Source: Megaustenia siamemsis
Taxonomy: Eukaryota; Mollusca; Gastropoda; Stylommatophora; Ariophantidae
Reading direction: 5' to 3'
Assembly (NCBI GenBank): GCA_032433765.1
Contig: JAVIAB010000124.1
Location: 73,953,746-74,017,745, forward strand
DNA: 64,000 bases
The translations under genes and the position numbers were made by a program. The notes below the pieces were generated by a model. It was not told where the DNA came from. It saw nothing but the letters and a program-made list of their open reading frames with translations, and ran no database searches. Position 1 is the first letter of the stretch. Every line of letters begins with the position of its first letter. Positions 34,301-44,339 of this stretch are shown here, piece after piece.

Positions 34301-35260
34301 CATTCAAAATTGGGTGTGACCAAAGGCAGGCACGCTATTGATGGAAAATCCTTGATGGCCGAGGTGAGGAGTTCATAAGAAGAGTATGTAATCTGAATGA
34401 CACTAGGAGTGGCAAGAATTGGATAGAGGTAACAGCAGAGAAAAAGAGGCTAACCAAAGTAATCATTTTGCTCTGCAGGGGGAGTTGCAATTGGGTTTAT
34501 GGAGCTACTGAGGTTTATTATTAACTATATTTAAATAATAAATATTATTAATTATGGAATCATCAAAAAGTGTCATCACCTTAGGATCTGATCATCTACA
34601 CAGATGGTTCTGTATCCCATGGGTAGCACAGCGGTTGGGGTTTTGTGGTACACCAAAATGGCTGAGAAGTGTCTAGGGAATCTGGCAAGTGTAGCATTAT
34701 GGTGTCCAGCATGAGAATGGAGATAGAAGCAGCAATGGTGACAATATCATGGTTGGTTGCACAATGTGGATCATACAGTCTTGGTAACTGACTTACAAAG
34801 TATGCTACAGACTGACATATAGTGTCTGCGGCAGGAGTAGATGCAGCTCTTGGATGGCTCCACAGTGAGCACGTTAACCTGAGTGTACTGTCCAGGGCAT
34901 GCTGTTATGTGTGGCAATAAAATAGCTGCGCTGGTAGCTTTGGCACTGAGTATGGCTTTACTCTGGGCAAGGAGGACATCACCAAGTGTGTTCTTCATTT
35001 CTTAAGAGAAGAGAAGGAGTATAGGCCAGACAGTGATGTAATTATTGAGAAACTGATGGGTCTAAAGGTACAAAAAGGATCTGGTCGATCTGGAGTGTTT
35101 AGTGGGAAAAGTAGATGTACCTATTATCAACACCTTACAGAACATTTATTCTGCAAACGCTTCTGAAAATTCTGGAACTTTCAGTGGAGGAGGTATGGGG
35201 ATGCCCACTATTACAGTGAAATTGATTCCATGAATCAAATAGAATAGACTGAATCTTAAT
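31351..35260 (+). mobile_element. LINE F3 (RT + RNase H), split by a Penelope-like hairpin
   Basis: The left part (31360-31556) encodes NVIKDNEGRMLTDENKAEPC. After the hairpin insert, the frame at 32950-33140 encodes VIVRKTLSASLGRVLAKDPI and ESATGSDGIRY (pre-RT region). RT remnants follow: ALFNLYTARVAQ and TFAFADDIMMYVHD (33611-33720), QMRYLLDLPSNRVRH, then RNase H with IIYTDGSVSHG (34590-34620) and MRMEIEAAMVT. It is related to F and F2 but distinct. Heavily mutated. Confidence 0.65.
31557..32950 (-). mobile_element. Penelope-like element fragment with 600-bp inverted arms
   Basis: The left arm (31557-32190) and right arm (32353-32950) are inverted repeats of each other with many small differences. 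The 165-bp spacer encodes, on the minus strand, FAHFNSPGHSGKPDMQVTGI followed by an altered LRIASLP, the GIY-YIG C-terminal motif of a Penelope-like element. Each arm is therefore the non-coding 3' region of such an element, one in each orientation. Both arms carry the ctgaa..ccta.ttgg.cgaaac motif (31660-31631 minus, 32849-32874 plus). Frames inside the arms are shadows. The block interrupts LINE F3. Confidence 0.7.
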
Positions 35261-35450
35261 GTTAGATAAAGCACATAGATTGATATTTAAAACCATAAGG
35301 TGCATGACAAATTTTGTATATGAAATCTATTTCATTGCATTGATAAAAACCTTTCATGCTGAAAAAAGTTAGCTAATCATAGGAGAAAGAGGTATATTTT
35401 ACAGCACTAAGAAATATAGTCCAGTATAAAAACCAGAAATATGTATACAA

Positions 35451-35921
35451 ATGAAAAATATCTTATGCAACAAATCTATGTCAATAAAAATGAGAAAGAG
35501 AGTTCATCGATGCTATATAGAATCAATTCTGACCTATGGAAGCGAATCATGGACAGTAGACAAACAAATGAAAAGACGATTAGAGGCCACAGAGATGGGA
35601 TTTCTCAGAAGAATGTTGAAAGTTCCCTGGACAGCTAAAAAGACCAATGAGGAAGTTCTCAAAGAGGCCAAAAAGCAAAAAAGAAGCAATCAACATTTTT
35701 CGGGCACATCATGAGAAGAGGAAAGTTGGAATACTTGGTTACAACTGGCAAAATAAAAGGAAAGAGAGGTCGCGGATGACGAAGAGAGAAAATACTGGAT
35801 AGCTTGGTGTCATGGCATGGAAAACAGTCAACAACAGAACTGATACAATGCACTGCAGATAGAAGATTGTGGAGGGACATGATCGCCTACGCCAACCGGT
35901 ATGGCACATGATGATGATGAT
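35451..35921 (+). mobile_element. LINE A, 5'-truncated 3' end
   Basis: Encodes MKNILCNKSMSIKMRKRVHR, LTYGSESWTVDKQMKRRLEA, MLKVPWTAKKTNEEVLKEA and, after a frameshift, the C-terminus to the stop, ending catgatgatgatgat. Little diverged from the copies at 43 and 61 kb. No clear target duplication. Confidence 0.8.
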
Positions 35922-36162
35922 AAGAACTAATGGAAACTACTATTCGTGCAATTTTGTCCAATAAATGTTTGTCTGTAACACAAGTATTCAGCCCTACCGG
36001 GTGATACTTGTCTTAATAGGAAAGTACAGAAATACAATTTATTCCTGAGCTGTGATTGTAACCCTATTACAATGATTAATAGTTACCATTATGCATTATG
36101 GTATATGGTATAGTCATGAGAACACCTGCTTTGTCCACAATAGCAAATTTTTTAGTTAGCTG

Positions 36163-36526
36163 AGTGGCAGTGTTCCCTAGCGTTTGGCTTCTTGTGGCAA
36201 GGTGCAGTGTCAAGGAGTACGGGTTCGATCCTGCTTCGGACCATATATTTAGTATATTCTTTGTTTTTCTCTGTTGTTGTTTATGTGTCATTTTTTCTGA
36301 GTGTTGTAAACATACCTCTTCCTCCTATGATTCACTGAATTATCGCCTTGGAAGTTTCCCCTCATTAATAATATACATTTATTATTATTTGTATCCAGTG
36401 AAAAAAGTTAACATGATGTTTAGTTTAGTAGAACTAATATTATGTGTACAGCATTGGGTACTTTATGAGTTTGTCACATTTTTGTTGTGGTTTAAGTGCT
36501 AATCTTCTTTTTTCTTCCGTTGTTAG
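36163..36526 (+). other. tRNA-like head (possible SINE), then unassigned intron
   Basis: At 36163-36245 agctgagtgg resembles an A box and gggttcgatcctg a B box, with a long variable arm between, as in a tRNA-Leu-derived SINE head. No second copy is in the window and no tail is recognised. The rest, up to the splice acceptor ccgttgttag, is featureless. Confidence 0.35.
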
Positions 36527-36847
36527 GAGCTGCACAATGGACTGAGCAAATTCAGAACCAGCTTGAATGAGGTGATGAAACTCAATAATATTTTGGTTGA
36601 TGGTGCAAGTCGACAGCGGCAGGCACCACTCAAAGGTGAAATGACTGACATTGATAATAAACTAGAAAATATATCTCAACGTTTGAATGGGAAGTTAACG
36701 GATATTGAAGCAGTAATTGCCAAGTGGAGTGTGTACTACAATAGACTGAATAGCTTCTGTGACTGGCTAAATGAGAAAGAGTCAAAACTGAATGAGGTTT
36801 TTGAAAACAAGCAAGATTCTCCAGAAACTCAGCTCCAGAAGTCTGAG
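36527..36847 (+). CDS. Exon 5 of window: spectrin-repeat protein
   Basis: This 321-bp, 107-codon exon is phase 0/0, with acceptor cttccgttgttag and donor gag/gtatgt. It opens ELHNGLSKFRTSLNEVMKLN (helix B), continues with helix C (NKLENISQRLNGKLTDIEAV), then helix A of the next repeat, KWSVYYNRLNSFCDWLNEKE, with two Trp at the usual spacing. It has the same length and the same repeat register as exon 2. The first ATG in this exon is internal. The protein continues from exon 4. Confidence 0.88.
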
Positions 36848-37302
36848 GTATGTATTTTGTCAATATCATTTTAGTTGCAGTTGTATAAACACTAGTTACA
36901 TTGCACTTAAATTTATCAAATGTCTTGTTTTTTTTTATTTGCTTTTTTTTTTAGAAACTTCTTATTGTTACATTTATGTTGTATTTTGATCTTTTAGTCT
37001 TATCATGTGGCTAGACCACTTTATCTGTTATTTCTTTGTGTCTTAACCCTTGAAATTACTACCACTAAATTGTAACATAAGGAGCTCTAAAAATAGTATT
37101 TTCTTTGACCTTTTAATACACAGCTGTGTGTTTACTAAAGGAGAGACACAGGACTAAGATTTCCTCGCTCAAGTTAATTTATGACCTGAAATTTGACTGC
37201 TTGGACCTGATGTATTACATTGTCTATTCATATGGCTGCTGTAAGTCCGTCACTATGTTCAGCTACCTCATTGTGTTATTAGCTCCATTTCCTGAGTCAC
37301 AA

Positions 37303-37606
37303 AGGGTTGTTTGATGTCAGCCGACTGCCAAAGAAATTTCCCTGTTCACAGCAAAATAAAAAAAAGGAAAACGTCCAATTTGTTGAAAATTGGCAACATT
37401 TTTTCACATTATGTGAGATTGTATCTTGTATGATAAAAATGTTACAAAATTCAACACCAAAGGAAACAAATGCAACACTCAAGGAGTCACTGGAAGTACT
37501 AATTAGGAAGGTACACGGAGGGGGGGAAATGTTTGACCATGGCAAACTGTCAAATTTTGAAGAATTTATAATTTTATGTGGTAAATTTTACAATGGTATT
37601 GTTTAG
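37303..37606 (+). repeat. Repeat pair R3, copy 1 (open frame)
   Basis: Related to 47525-47845 (shared gtttgatgtc, aagagatttccct-like, aaaggaaacaaatgcaac, gtcactggaag and aattaggaaggt). This copy has an open frame of about 99 codons including TPKETNATLKESLEVLIRKV and EMFDHGKLSNFEEF. The second copy is frameshifted. I do not recognise the protein. It is probably a relic of a transposon gene. Confidence 0.55.
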
Positions 37607-37611
37607 TTATT

Positions 37612-38030
37612 CAAAGGCTCCGGTATCACTGCAAACTAATTAAAATCCATAATTGCTCAACCGCCCATGCCATCGGAATCATCAGAATTAACATTTCATC
37701 GAATATCCAAACAAAAAAAGAAGTTGCAGTCCCCATCATTGCACACATCAAAAGACATAAGGTATATTAGCACCAATAATGAATGCAACTGAACTGTCCA
37801 TCGTCATACAATATCATCATTCATTGTAAGCAATCTGAATATAGAAACACCATCTGATGAAACACACAGCTCATGGTGTACACAGAGACTAACCTCAGTA
37901 GCTCCTGCAGCAAGCCAGACTTGGAATATGAGGAAATTGCAACAATGAAGCTTTTCAGACAGTGCCTCAACTGTTCATTGCTGCCTATCCGCCATATTGA
38001 CTGGAAGTCCCAATATTGTAATCTAATGTT
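37612..38030 (+). repeat. Unknown interspersed repeat R1, copy 3
   Basis: Matches 7262-7660 and 20866-21260: ccataattgctcaaccgccc, tgcagtccccatcat, atatcatcattcat and tggaatatgaggaaa, with a few deletions. Confidence 0.7.
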
Positions 38031-38370
38031 AAATGGTGGGAATTCCTAGCTTTATTTTTTTATTATAAAGTTTTCACTCTGATCTCATCTTTTAGGCTGT
38101 TTCCTGTCATGCATCTAACACATTTCATTTCTATGGTGGCTATTTTTGTTATTCTTCTTGAGTCAAGTGTCCAGGTCTGGCATTTGTAGCACAACATTGG
38201 AATGAAGATTGTGTTAAAGATTGTCCATTTGCCGCTAGGTTTATTTCTTTGTTGGACAGTAGTGGTTATAGTTGTCTGAAGGTTTGACAAGCTTTGTTGC
38301 ATCTTGAGTCTATTTCAGCTGCTTGTGAATTATTTATGTCACTAGATTTCCTTCGTATTTGAATTTCTCT

Positions 38371-39715
38371 CATTATCATCGAGTGCCGTCTCCGCAACGA
38401 AGGTTGGCTACCATGGAGCGCCATTCTGCTCTGTCTCTTGCTTTGATGGTGCAGGTTATCATGGGCTGATTTGTCCATCTTTTGATGTTACTCGTCCATG
38501 TTAGTCTTGGTCTACCTCTTTTACCTTGTATTTTCCCCTCCAGGATTACTTTTAGTAGGCTCTTGCGTCTTTTAACATGGCCCTTAAAATCGCATTTGTC
38601 TTGTTTGAATTGTGCTTAGTAGTTCTCTTTTCATTTTTAGTTGTTTTAAGACTTCATCGTTTGTTTTATTTTCCTTCCATCCAATTCTACCTATTCTTCT
38701 ATAAATCCACATTTCAAAGGCTTCAATTCTCTGTTCTGTTTTCTTGTCTAATGTTCATGCTTCTGCACCATATAGGAATATTGAGAAAATGTAACATTTT
38801 GCTATTCTTAGTTTTAGCCCTGGTGTTATTTGTTTTGATGTTAGTATGTTCTTCATGACATTAACATTACTTTTTGCCATTTCTATTCTTTTGTTTATTT
38901 CAGTTGTACATTTTCCATCACTGGTTAAAGTATGTCCAAGGTAGTTGTAGTTCTGAACTGTCTCCAGGTCTATTCCTTCAATTTTGATATCCACTTGTGG
39001 GTTTTGAGTATTTTCTTTGTTTATGATCATAGTTTTAGTCTTTTTGATATTCATATCTAGTCCATATTTTTTGCTTGTCATGTTTATTTCATTAAGTAAT
39101 TGTTGTAGATCTTTAGGATTTTCTGGTAGTAGTACAGTATCGTCAGCATATCTTAGGTTATTGATTATCTTTCCATTAATTTGTAGGCCTGGCATCTCTG
39201 TGATGTTTTTAAAGATTTGCTCAGTGTATAGATTGAACAAGCTTGGTGATAGGGATGCATCCCTGTCTTACTCCTCTTTTTATATAAATGGGTGTAGAGT
39301 TCTCTTTGTTATATTTTATTATTGCTGTTTGCTCACAGTATAGATTACATATTAGTCGTATGTCCATGTCATCTAGATGTATCTCTTTTAGGCATTCTAT
39401 AAGTTGTTTGTGGTGTACTCTATTTAAAAGCTTTGGTGTAGTCTATGAAGCAGGCATATATTGGTTTGTTTACTTCTGTGTACTTTTCGATTAATGTTCT
39501 CATGCAGAATATGGCTTCTTTCTGCTATTTTTCCTAAATCCAAATTGCTGCTCATCTAATTCAGTATTGATTTTATTCTCAATCCTTCCTTGTACAACTT
39601 TTAGCAAGATTTTTGTAACATGGCTCATTAGACTTATTGTTCTAAAGTCACTGCATTCAACTGCACCATTCTTTTTAGGCAATGCAATGAAAGTTGATAT
39701 TTTTAGTTCTTTTGG
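38371..39715 (-). mobile_element. LINE C, 1.35-kb copy inside LINE G
   Basis: Flanked by tttgaatttctct (38358-38370 and 39716-39728). Minus strand: TFIALPKKNGAVECSDFRTI, SLMSHVTKILLKVVQ, EQQFGFRKN, then a frameshifted stretch, then a 161-codon frame with LRYADDTVLLPENPKDLQQL, MTSKKYGLDMNIKKTKTMII and YNYLGHTLTSDGKC, and further C-terminal parts to the CAT tail. It shows that LINE C is a YADD-type relative of A and D. Confidence 0.85.
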
Positions 39716-39841
39716 TTTGAATTTCTCTACTTGTTTTAATTGTTTGCCATCTATTGTTATGTTGATCTTTTGTTTCTCTTTTGTGATATTCATGATTTCT
39801 TTTTTTGTATGTTGATTTTCATGTTAAATAGAGTTCATGTG

Positions 39842-40153
39842 TTAACTCTTTCCGAACGTTTCGCCGCACTGTGCGCCATGCCCAATTCGGCAGCGTACGT
39901 TCCGCAGCATAGTGCGCCACGCTCAATTTTATTAGTGTGAACGGCATCAAACCATATTCTTTTTTACATGTCTTGTATCGTCTTGATATTGGTGAAATCT
40001 AATAGCTTGTTCAATTATCTAAATATTCATATATAATATGTTATTTGCCAGATAAATATAAATATGTAGATTGATTCTTAAAACCATGAACAATTTTGTC
40101 TCTGAAATCTCTTCTGTTGTATTGATAAAAAGCTTCCGTACGGAAAGAGTTAA
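39842..40153 (-). mobile_element. piggyBac-like MITE, copy 2
   Basis: A 304-bp element between TTAA (39842-39845) and TTAA (40150-40153). The ends are ctctttccg and its complement. It is inverted relative to the copy at 11811. It contains the GC-rich boxes gtgcgccatgcccaattcgg and gtgcgccacgctcaa. Inserted in LINE G. Confidence 0.8.
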
Positions 40154-41004
40154 GAAGTCTATTTAGGTGTTTTTGTAAGCTTATTTTTTCCCATGTGTTA
40201 GTGTTTGATTGTTTATGAATAGGACCTCATTAATATCCTCTGTCTCTGTTGGTTTGGCTAACTTCCATATGCAGTACATGTAGGTAATAAACAGCAGCGG
40301 AGATATTATGCACCCATGTCTAACTGCTTTTCTAATTTCAAAGTGGTCTGTGTAGCCTGTTGCTGTTCTGACTGTGTAGCTGTTGATGTAGAAATTTTTA
40401 CATAATTTGGTTAGATGTTGGTTTACTCCCTATGTTGTTAGTATTGCCCATAATTGTACTTTGTTTACTTAGTCAAATGCCTTGAATACAATAAACAAAT
40501 TTTCATTGTGTTCTGTCATCTTTTCTGCTGGCTGTTTTAGGGTAAATAGTGTGTCAATACATCCTCTATTTTTCCAAAGTCCATTTTGGAGTCGCTGATC
40601 TGTAGTTCTATAATTGGTCTATTGGTCTTTGTCTTTTCTCTATATTTTTAGCTTATAACTTTCCTACTTGGCTGAGTAGGGAAACACTTCTGCATTGATT
40701 GCTGTCTCTCTCACAACCTTTATTTTTCCATATTGGTGCGATGATGACCTGTTGCTAGTTTTCTGGGGATTTTTGCTCTTGCCATGCTGCATTGAATTTT
40801 CTGTTAAGCTATGTAACTTCTGTTTCTCAATCTATTATTTCTATCTTATGTTTTGTCTATCCCTGGTTCTTTGTGCATGTTTTATGACTACTTCAATTTC
40901 TTCTTTTATTATGTCAGGTTAATCAGTGTCTCTGCATTGTTTTTGTTGTATTATTGGTAGTTGGTGTCATGTTGAGAAGCTCTTTGAGGTATTTTTTAAG
41001 GAAC

Positions 41005-41039
<35 letters not shown>

Positions 41040-41774
41040 GAGTGCCTTCTCCACAACGAAGGTTGGCTACCATGGATCGCCATTCTATTCTGTTTCTTGC
41101 TTTGATGGTGCAGGCTGTCATAGATTGACTTGTCCATCTTTTGATGTTACTCGTCCATGTTAGTCTTGGTCTGCCTCTACCTCTTTTACCTTGTATTTTT
41201 CCTTCCAATATTACTTTTAGTAGGCTGTTGTGTCTTTTAACAAGCCCCAAAAATTTCATTTGTCTTGTCTTAATTGTATTTAGTAGTTCTCTTTTTATTT
41301 TCAGTTGTTTTAAAACTTCATCGTTTGTTATCTTTTGTTTCCATCCAATTCTACCTATTCTTCTATAAATCCACATTTCAAAGGCTTCAATTTTCTGTTC
41401 TGTTTTCTTGTCTAATGTCCATGTTTCTGCACCATACAGGAATATTGAGAAGATGTAACATTTTGCCATTCTTAGTTTCAGCCCTGTTGATATTTGTTTT
41501 GTTGTTAGTATATTTTTCATGGCATTAAAATGACTTTTTGCCATATCTATTCTTTTGTTTATTTCAATTTTGCATTTTCCATCATTGGTTATAGTATGTC
41601 CCAGGCAGTTGTAGATCTGGACTGTCTCCATATGTATTCCCTCAACTGTGATATTTAATTGTAGGTCTTGAGAATTTTCTTTGTTTATGATCATAGTTAT
41701 AGTCTTTTTGATATTCATTTCTAGTCCATACTTTTTGTAATTTAGAAAGAGAGAGTTAATAGTCTAGTCCATAT
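41005..41774 (-). mobile_element. LINE C, 770-bp copy with long open frame
   Basis: Flanked by ttttttaaggaac (40992-41004 and 41775-41787). A 227-codon minus frame (41718-41035) runs without stops from MNIKKTITMIINKEN through YNCLGHTITNDGKC, ILTTKQISTGLKLRMAKCYI and ETWTLDKKTEQK to the CAT tail (41006-41040, about 11 repeats). A short duplicate of ctagtccata occurs at its 5' end (41734 and 41764). Young copy. Confidence 0.85.
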
Positions 41775-41804
41775 TTTTTTAAGGAACCTAATGGATATTT
41801 GGAA

Positions 41805-42802
41805 ACATTACATTTTTACAGAAATACTAGTTTTTGTTTTAAAGTATAATAAACTCTTGAATTGTGCCCAGGTTCATATCTTTCATGGCTGTGTTTATCT
41901 TATTTAATGCAGCTCTATCTGAGCTGTGTTCTCATTGATTATTCTTACTTGTAGTTTCAACTGAACTCTTGTTACTTGGCACAAAACACAACTCTATCAA
42001 CCAAAGACAAAGTATGATGCATTTAAAAGTTAATCATTATTTATTATATAAGTGAAGAGTGGTCATGATGAAGCATTATATGATCATATCAATATATATC
42101 TAACATCTCATTTATGTAAACTCAAATAACTGTTCTGTCTTCAGTAGGTTAGGTCGCTGAGTACTTTGACTACCATCAGTGGTATACGTCAGCTAACAAT
42201 ATAGTGGTTACTAGTCTATTGTATTCTCTTGGTCTCCCTAGCGCTATCTGACTAATTGGCTGCTGCTGGGCTCCCTCAGCCTGTCTTGGGATTTTAGTAT
42301 TCTAGCCTATGTACACCCAATATTTGACCCTGTTAATAACCTAAGTTCTCTTCTCATGTCTCCTTAGTGATGTAACCGACTTCAAAACAATGACCTGACA
42401 GTTAGATTAAAATCTGCTCCATTCTGACTTGGAACAAAGACCTTTCTTTGACAAAGACTCTTAATTATCACATGCCTTTTTGGTAACCTAAAATATTGTA
42501 CTTCTCCCCTCAGAAGAGGCTCCAATAGTTCTTGTTAATTTGCATTTTAGTTAATTTTTTTAATTTTTCCAGCATAACTGGCCTCCCTGCCAGATAAGTG
42601 AAATCTAAAACTCTCACCCTGTCCTGAACTCTACAAGTGAAGGTTAAAATCCCAGTTTTTTTCTGCTTCAGAGTATGTGCTTTCAAGGTGTTGTCTGTTA
42701 TTCTCTTTTCAGTTTTAGTCTAAAACAAGACATTGAGCTTATGTGACCTACATTTAGTTTGAGTTCAACATTCCCTAAAAAAGCTACAATTATGCTTTGT
42801 TT
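41805..42802. other. Intron 5, unassigned
   Basis: About 1 kb without recognised repeat or frame. Confidence 0.45.
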
Positions 42803-43003
42803 CTGTTTCCATAACAATACTTTTTTTTACAATGACAGCTTGTCAGACTATCGATCAACCTCCTTAGTTGCCTCTTACGACATGTCTGGAAGGACACAGT
42901 GATCTTTGCAATATGTGCCATTTTGGCACGCAAGGTTTCTATTTTTGAGTTTGTGGTTCTGCCCTATGTGCCATCTTCGGCTCGAAAGGATAATAGATAG
43001 ATG
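42803..43003 (+). mobile_element. LINE F2 3' end with inverted 5' part
   Basis: The right half (42904-43003) is the sense-strand 3' end, with gccatcttcggctcgaaagg then ataatagatagat. The left half (42803-42903: tttccataacaatac, cgatcaacctccttag, gcctcttacgacatg) is the piece that lies immediately upstream in F2 but in inverted orientation (compare 58233-58330 relative to its tail). This is the form expected from twin-primed insertion. Confidence 0.7.
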
Positions 43004-43107
43004 TTTTGTTTACAACCTTGTAACGTATTGTAAGGTATTCTTAATTTGTTTTTGGTGTCACTGTTCGATCAAGTCATGAGGGCACGGTTACAGAATTACA
43101 ATTATAT

Positions 43108-44024
43108 CATCATGTTGGCATAGGTGATCATGTCCCTCCACAATCTTCTATCCACAGTGCATCGTATCAGTTCTGTTGCTGACTGTTTTTTATGCCATGA
43201 CACCAAGCTATCCAGTATTTTCTCTCTTTGTCTCCCGCGATCTCTCTTTTCTTTTATTTTGCCAGTTGTAACCAAGTATTCCAACTTTCCTCTTCTCATG
43301 ATGTGCCCGAAAAATGTTGATTGCTTCTTTCTGATGTTTTTTAAGAGCTCCCTTTTTGTGTTGGCCTCTTTGAGAACTTCCTCATTGGCCTTTTTAGCTG
43401 TCCAGGGAACTTTCAACATTCTTCTGAGAAATCCCATCTCTGTGGCCTCTAATCGTCTTTTCATTTGTTTGTCTACTGTCCATGATTCGCTTCCATAGGT
43501 CAGAATTGATTCTATATAGCACCGATTAACTCTCTTTCTCACTTCTATTGACATAGATTTGTCGCATAAGATATTTTTCATTTTCTGAAATGCTATTTTG
43601 GCCTGAGCTATTCTGCTTTTTATTTCTGTGGTGCATCTCCCATCTGATGTTATTATTGTGCCCAAGTATTTGAAACATTGCATTTGTTTCAGATTTGTCC
43701 TGTTTATTTTTATGCTGCATGATGGTGGTGATTGTTTCTTCGATATAACCATTACTTCTGTTTTCTTACTATTCAGACTGAGACCTTTCTTGTTGCTTTC
43801 TTTTACTATTATGTCTATCATTTCTTGTAGTTCATTCTCTGTCTCTGCTATTAAGTATGTGTCATCTGCATATCGCAAATTATTTATGTTGTGACCGTTG
43901 ACTTCAATTCCTTTTTTGTCTACTATTGATCTCATAATATATTCGCTGTAAAGTGAAAACAAATCCGGTGACAGAACACAGTCTTGTCTGACTCCTTGCT
44001 TTATATATTGGAATTGTCCTGTTG
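43108..44024 (-). mobile_element. LINE A, 917-bp young copy with intact frame
   Basis: Flanked by the exact 11-bp duplication tacaattatat (43097-43107 and 44025-44035). The minus frame is open from the truncated 5' end (TGQFQYIKQGVRQDCVLSPD) through LRYADDTYLIAETENELQEM, FKYLGTIITSDGRCTTEIKS, ESWTVDKQMKRRLEATEMGF and FGHIMRRGKLEYLVTTGK to the natural stop near the CAT tail. The catalytic YADD is kept. It lacks endonuclease and the RT front, so it cannot act alone. Confidence 0.9.
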
Positions 44025-44035
44025 TACAATTATAT

Positions 44036-44339
44036 ATTTAGTGTTAATTGTCTTTTGAAAGTAATTTTTATAATCTAGCAGTTTGTTAATCATGCCTATT
44101 AACAGTTGTTATAAAGTACAATACATTATTGCACTTCTCTTAATTGCTTTAGCTCATAGGTTATGCTTCTTTATTTTCTCTAGGTGTCATCTCTAAGTGT
44201 TGATTTTCTTGACTGTTAAATGGCAGTACTTTGTGAAGTTATATGTTTTTAGAAGATTGGCTCAAATGAGTAGTGAAAGAATATTAATAGTAATTAAGAT
44301 TCTTAAGTGCAAACATCACTGAATTAACCCTAGATTATG
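44036..44339. other. Intron 5, unassigned
   Basis: AT-rich, no feature recognised. Confidence 0.4.

Larger units (their letters stand above)
38040..41804 (-). mobile_element. LINE G, interrupted by LINE C (twice) and a MITE
   Basis: Minus-strand pieces, 5' to 3': about 41804-41788 and 40991-40160 with KNRGCIDTLFTLKQPAEKM and QLWAILTT (RT front and palm), then 39835-39729 with INITIDGKQLKQVEKFK, then 38357-38060 with LTKIATIEMKCVRCMTGNSLK-like sequence (the C-terminal DEMKC box). Three inserts break it: LINE C at 41005-41774, the MITE at 39846-40149 and LINE C at 38371-39715. Removing them lines the parts up with the plus-strand LINE G at 44.3 kb. Strongly decayed. Confidence 0.75.

Noticed and set aside
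36163..36245. Functional tRNA gene
   Set aside because: A- and B-box-like sequences are present but the stems do not pair as in a tRNA; at best a SINE head.
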